Assembly (NCBI GenBank): GCA_031279305.1
Contig: JAITIS010000089.1
Location: forward strand, 1-7,810
Length of the DNA: 7,810 nucleotides
Direction: 5' to 3'
Source of the DNA: Candidatus Margulisiibacteriota bacterium
GTDB taxonomy: Bacteria > Margulisbacteria > Termititenacia > Termititenacales > Termititenacaceae
Shown here piece after piece: positions 6,256 to 7,810 of this stretch; position 1 is the first letter of the stretch, and each line of letters begins with the position of its first letter. The translations under genes were made by a program, and so were the position numbers. Under the pieces are notes generated by a model that was given only the letters and a program-made list of their open reading frames with translations, was not told where the DNA came from and made no database searches.

Positions 6256-7810
6256 TTATTCCTGCTCTTTATTTTGCCCCTGCGGATTGCCGCCGCCGCT
6301 GCCGGTGGAATCATTCGCGGCATCCGCAGACTCAACTTTCCTCGATGAGTAATCACGATATATGTTACTCAAAAATTTGCCAGTGTAGCCCAGCATACGG
6401 ATACACTCTTCCAGCGGCAAACCTAATTGCGCGGCCTGCATAGACACATATTTAAGCAATTCCAACAGCTCTTTGCCCGTATTATTAACGGTCTTCAAAA
6501 AAGGTCTGCGACCTATCGCTTCTTGATCGAAATTTATCCGCGTGTAGAAGAGGCGGCGCTGCTCGCGCACCACGATCTCTTCTATAAAAGGCAGCTCCCG
6601 CCCATCAGAACCACGGATCCTTTCATATACACTATTGGCATAATCTTTTAAGCGTTTTTTCTCTTCTTCTATTTTCTCTTTATTTTCCTTCAAATATTTT
6701 TCCGCTTTTTCGATAACGTCTTTATTCGCTTCTATATTCTTTTTAGCTTTCTCGACGGAGTTTTTATCTGTTCCCCTGTCTTTTGCTTTCTCGATAATTT
6801 CTTCATTCAATTCTATATCTTTTCGGGCTTTTTCGATGGCCTTTTCATTCGCCGCAAAATTTTTACACGCGCGCAGGGCGTTCAGCGCGGCTTCGTCATC
6901 TTTTGACATATTTTCATTTTCATAGCCTTTTTGATCAATATCCTCCAAGGTGCGCCTGATCAGCCCGTATATTTCATCCTGCCCGTTAGTCTGGGAGTGT
7001 ATTTTTCTCAGCCGGCGAACCGCAAACCAGAGCATATCCCTTTCCAGCTGCTCGTTAGCCGTGCGCAAGTTGCTGGAATTAGTCGCGTCAATAGTTTTAC
7101 TGGGCAAGAAAATATCATTGCGTTCTTTTTCGGGGGTTATCACAAAACGGGACAATACTTTGGCTGGATTGCTGACCAGATGCGTGGAGGCGCTTTCTCC
7201 CTGCCGTATCTTAATAGAAGGCTGGCCATATTCTTTATCCGAGACAAAAATAAGCCCGTCCTCAAAATCCTCCGGTAAATCTTTAGTAGTTAAAATGGCA
7301 AAATCCATCGGATTAAAATACATCTTGAAATTCTTAGTTTTTTCCTGCCCTGCATCTTTATAATGCGATTTATCCACCACCTGAAAATACCCGTTGGCAT
7401 CAAGATGCAGGCCGCCGCCTTTATCGTCAGCGTTCGGCGAAACCACCGATATAATGCTGATCGGCAGATCTTTGATGGCATCCAGCACTTTTTTCGCAGA
7501 CCAGTCGGCCTTAGCCACAAACTCCACATTGTTCGGCGTCTGGCCGGTGGCATCCAGCATATGATTCCAGCGTTCCTGGACAAATCTAGCCAGCATAACG
7601 TTTAAAGATTCCGTTTCTTTCGGGACAAAAGGCCGTTGGTTCTTTTCCTCCCACCCAAGAGCATTAAAAGCAGCAATGAATGATTTCAGTCGATCAGCGT
7701 CATTAACATTGCCTTCAAACGTCCGCAGCAGGACGTTTCTCAACTTATTTTCATAATGACAGCCGTTTTCTAACACCACGTTATTCTTAAAAACAGACGG
7801 GGCAATATTG
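6256..7810 (-). CDS. Hydrophilic coiled-coil repeat protein of unknown function, N-terminus beyond the window
   Basis: The minus-strand frame ends at TAA 6258-6256 and runs open to the right edge (518 codons visible). A GTG at 7779-7777 would give 507 residues, but it has no Shine-Dalgarno sequence and ten further sense codons precede it, so the real start is probably outside the window. Residue numbers here count from that GTG. I recognise no family, transmembrane segment or signal peptide, so a soluble cytoplasmic protein is likely. Residues 1-300 look like mixed alpha/beta, with a glycine-rich turn near 120-130. Residues 311-379 are a Lys/Glu/Asn-rich helical repeat. Residues 380-480 are mostly helical and rich in Arg and Leu. 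The tail from about 484 is a Ser/Gly/Asn/Gln/Glu-rich, probably disordered extension. The gene precedes the giant membrane-protein gene in the same direction, separated by 153 bases that include a terminator, so a functional link is possible but unproven. Confidence 0.91.
   Translation of the reverse strand, partial: NIAPSVFKNNVVLENGCHYENKLRNVLLRTFEGNVNDADRLKSFIAAFNALGWEEKNQRPFVPKETESLNVMLARFVQERWNHMLDATGQTPNNVEFVAKADWSAKKVLDAIKDLPISIISVVSPNADDKGGGLHLDANGYFQVVDKSHYKDAGQEKTKNFKMYFNPMDFAILTTKDLPEDFEDGLIFVSDKEYGQPSIKIRQGESASTHLVSNPAKVLSRFVITPEKERNDIFLPSKTIDATNSSNLRTANEQLERDMLWFAVRRLRKIHSQTNGQDEIYGLIRRTLEDIDQKGYENENMSKDDEAALNALRACKNFAANEKAIEKARKDIELNEEIIEKAKDRGTDKNSVEKAKKNIEANKDVIEKAEKYLKENKEKIEEEKKRLKDYANSVYERIRGSDGRELPFIEEIVVREQRRLFYTRINFDQEAIGRRPFLKTVNNTGKELLELLKYVSMQAAQLGLPLEECIRMLGYTGKFLSNIYRDYSSRKVESADAANDSTGSGGGNPQGQNKEQE
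6643..6849 (-). repeat. Five imperfect 14-residue coiled-coil repeats inside the coiled-coil protein gene
   Basis: Residues 311-379 (counted from the GTG at 7779) divide into five units of 14, 15, 12, 14 and 14 residues, each starting with Asn and most containing Ile/Val-Glu-Lys-Ala. Residues 316-333 and 343-360 match at 11 of 18 positions. Fourteen residues is two heptads, which fits a coiled coil with a regularly placed polar Asn. At the DNA level the units are about 42 bases and AT-rich, and have diverged in synonymous codons, so the expansion is not very recent. Confidence 0.8.

Noticed and set aside
6241..6258. AT-only inverted repeat overlapping the stop codon of the coiled-coil gene
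   Set aside because: The arms are 6 bases and AT-only, so a stable structure is unlikely. The GC-rich hairpin nearby is the better terminator.
7290..7583. Minus-strand open frame of 97 codons inside the coiled-coil protein gene
   Set aside because: It is in another frame of the same strand within a longer continuous gene and is rich in Trp, Cys, Arg and Met, as expected for an out-of-frame translation.
7777..7779. GTG as the start codon of the coiled-coil protein gene
   Set aside because: No Shine-Dalgarno sequence precedes it, and the frame continues to the window edge without a stop, so a start outside the window is more likely.

Overview
The window shows two protein-coding genes, both on the minus strand and both cut by a window edge. 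The source looks bacterial: compact genes, a Shine-Dalgarno site, an intrinsic terminator, roughly balanced base composition, and standard code (no in-frame TGA in about 2,500 codons). I cannot place the organism. Very large unrecognised genes are known in several uncultivated lineages such as Omnitrophota, but that is a weak hint, not an assignment.

Layout in transcription order (right to left): (1) 7810-6256 encodes a soluble, hydrophilic protein with a helical repeat region of about 70 residues built from 14-residue units, and a Gly/Asn/Gln-rich tail. Its true start is probably outside the window. (2) 6255-6103 is an intergenic gap of 153 bases with a good hairpin-plus-T-tract terminator for the first gene, then a possible weak promoter and a clear ribosome binding site. 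(3) 6102-1 is one uninterrupted reading frame of at least 2,034 codons with no stop before the left edge. It fills 78% of the window.

The giant protein has no signal peptide and no domain I can name. It has four two-pass transmembrane hairpins (about residues 107-146, 1604-1650, 1789-1833 and 1936-1985). Basic residues lie on the flanks of every hairpin, so the rest, including a block of about 1,450 residues between the first and second hairpins, is predicted to be cytoplasmic. Inside that block are four degenerate EF-hand-like loops arranged as two pairs, and a perfect 13-bp inverted repeat lies in its coding DNA.

The neighbouring genes may cooperate, with a coiled-coil protein next to a membrane-anchored cytoplasmic scaffold, but only adjacency and orientation support this. 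The terminator between them suggests separate or attenuated transcription. The many plus-strand open frames are antisense shadows of the giant gene.
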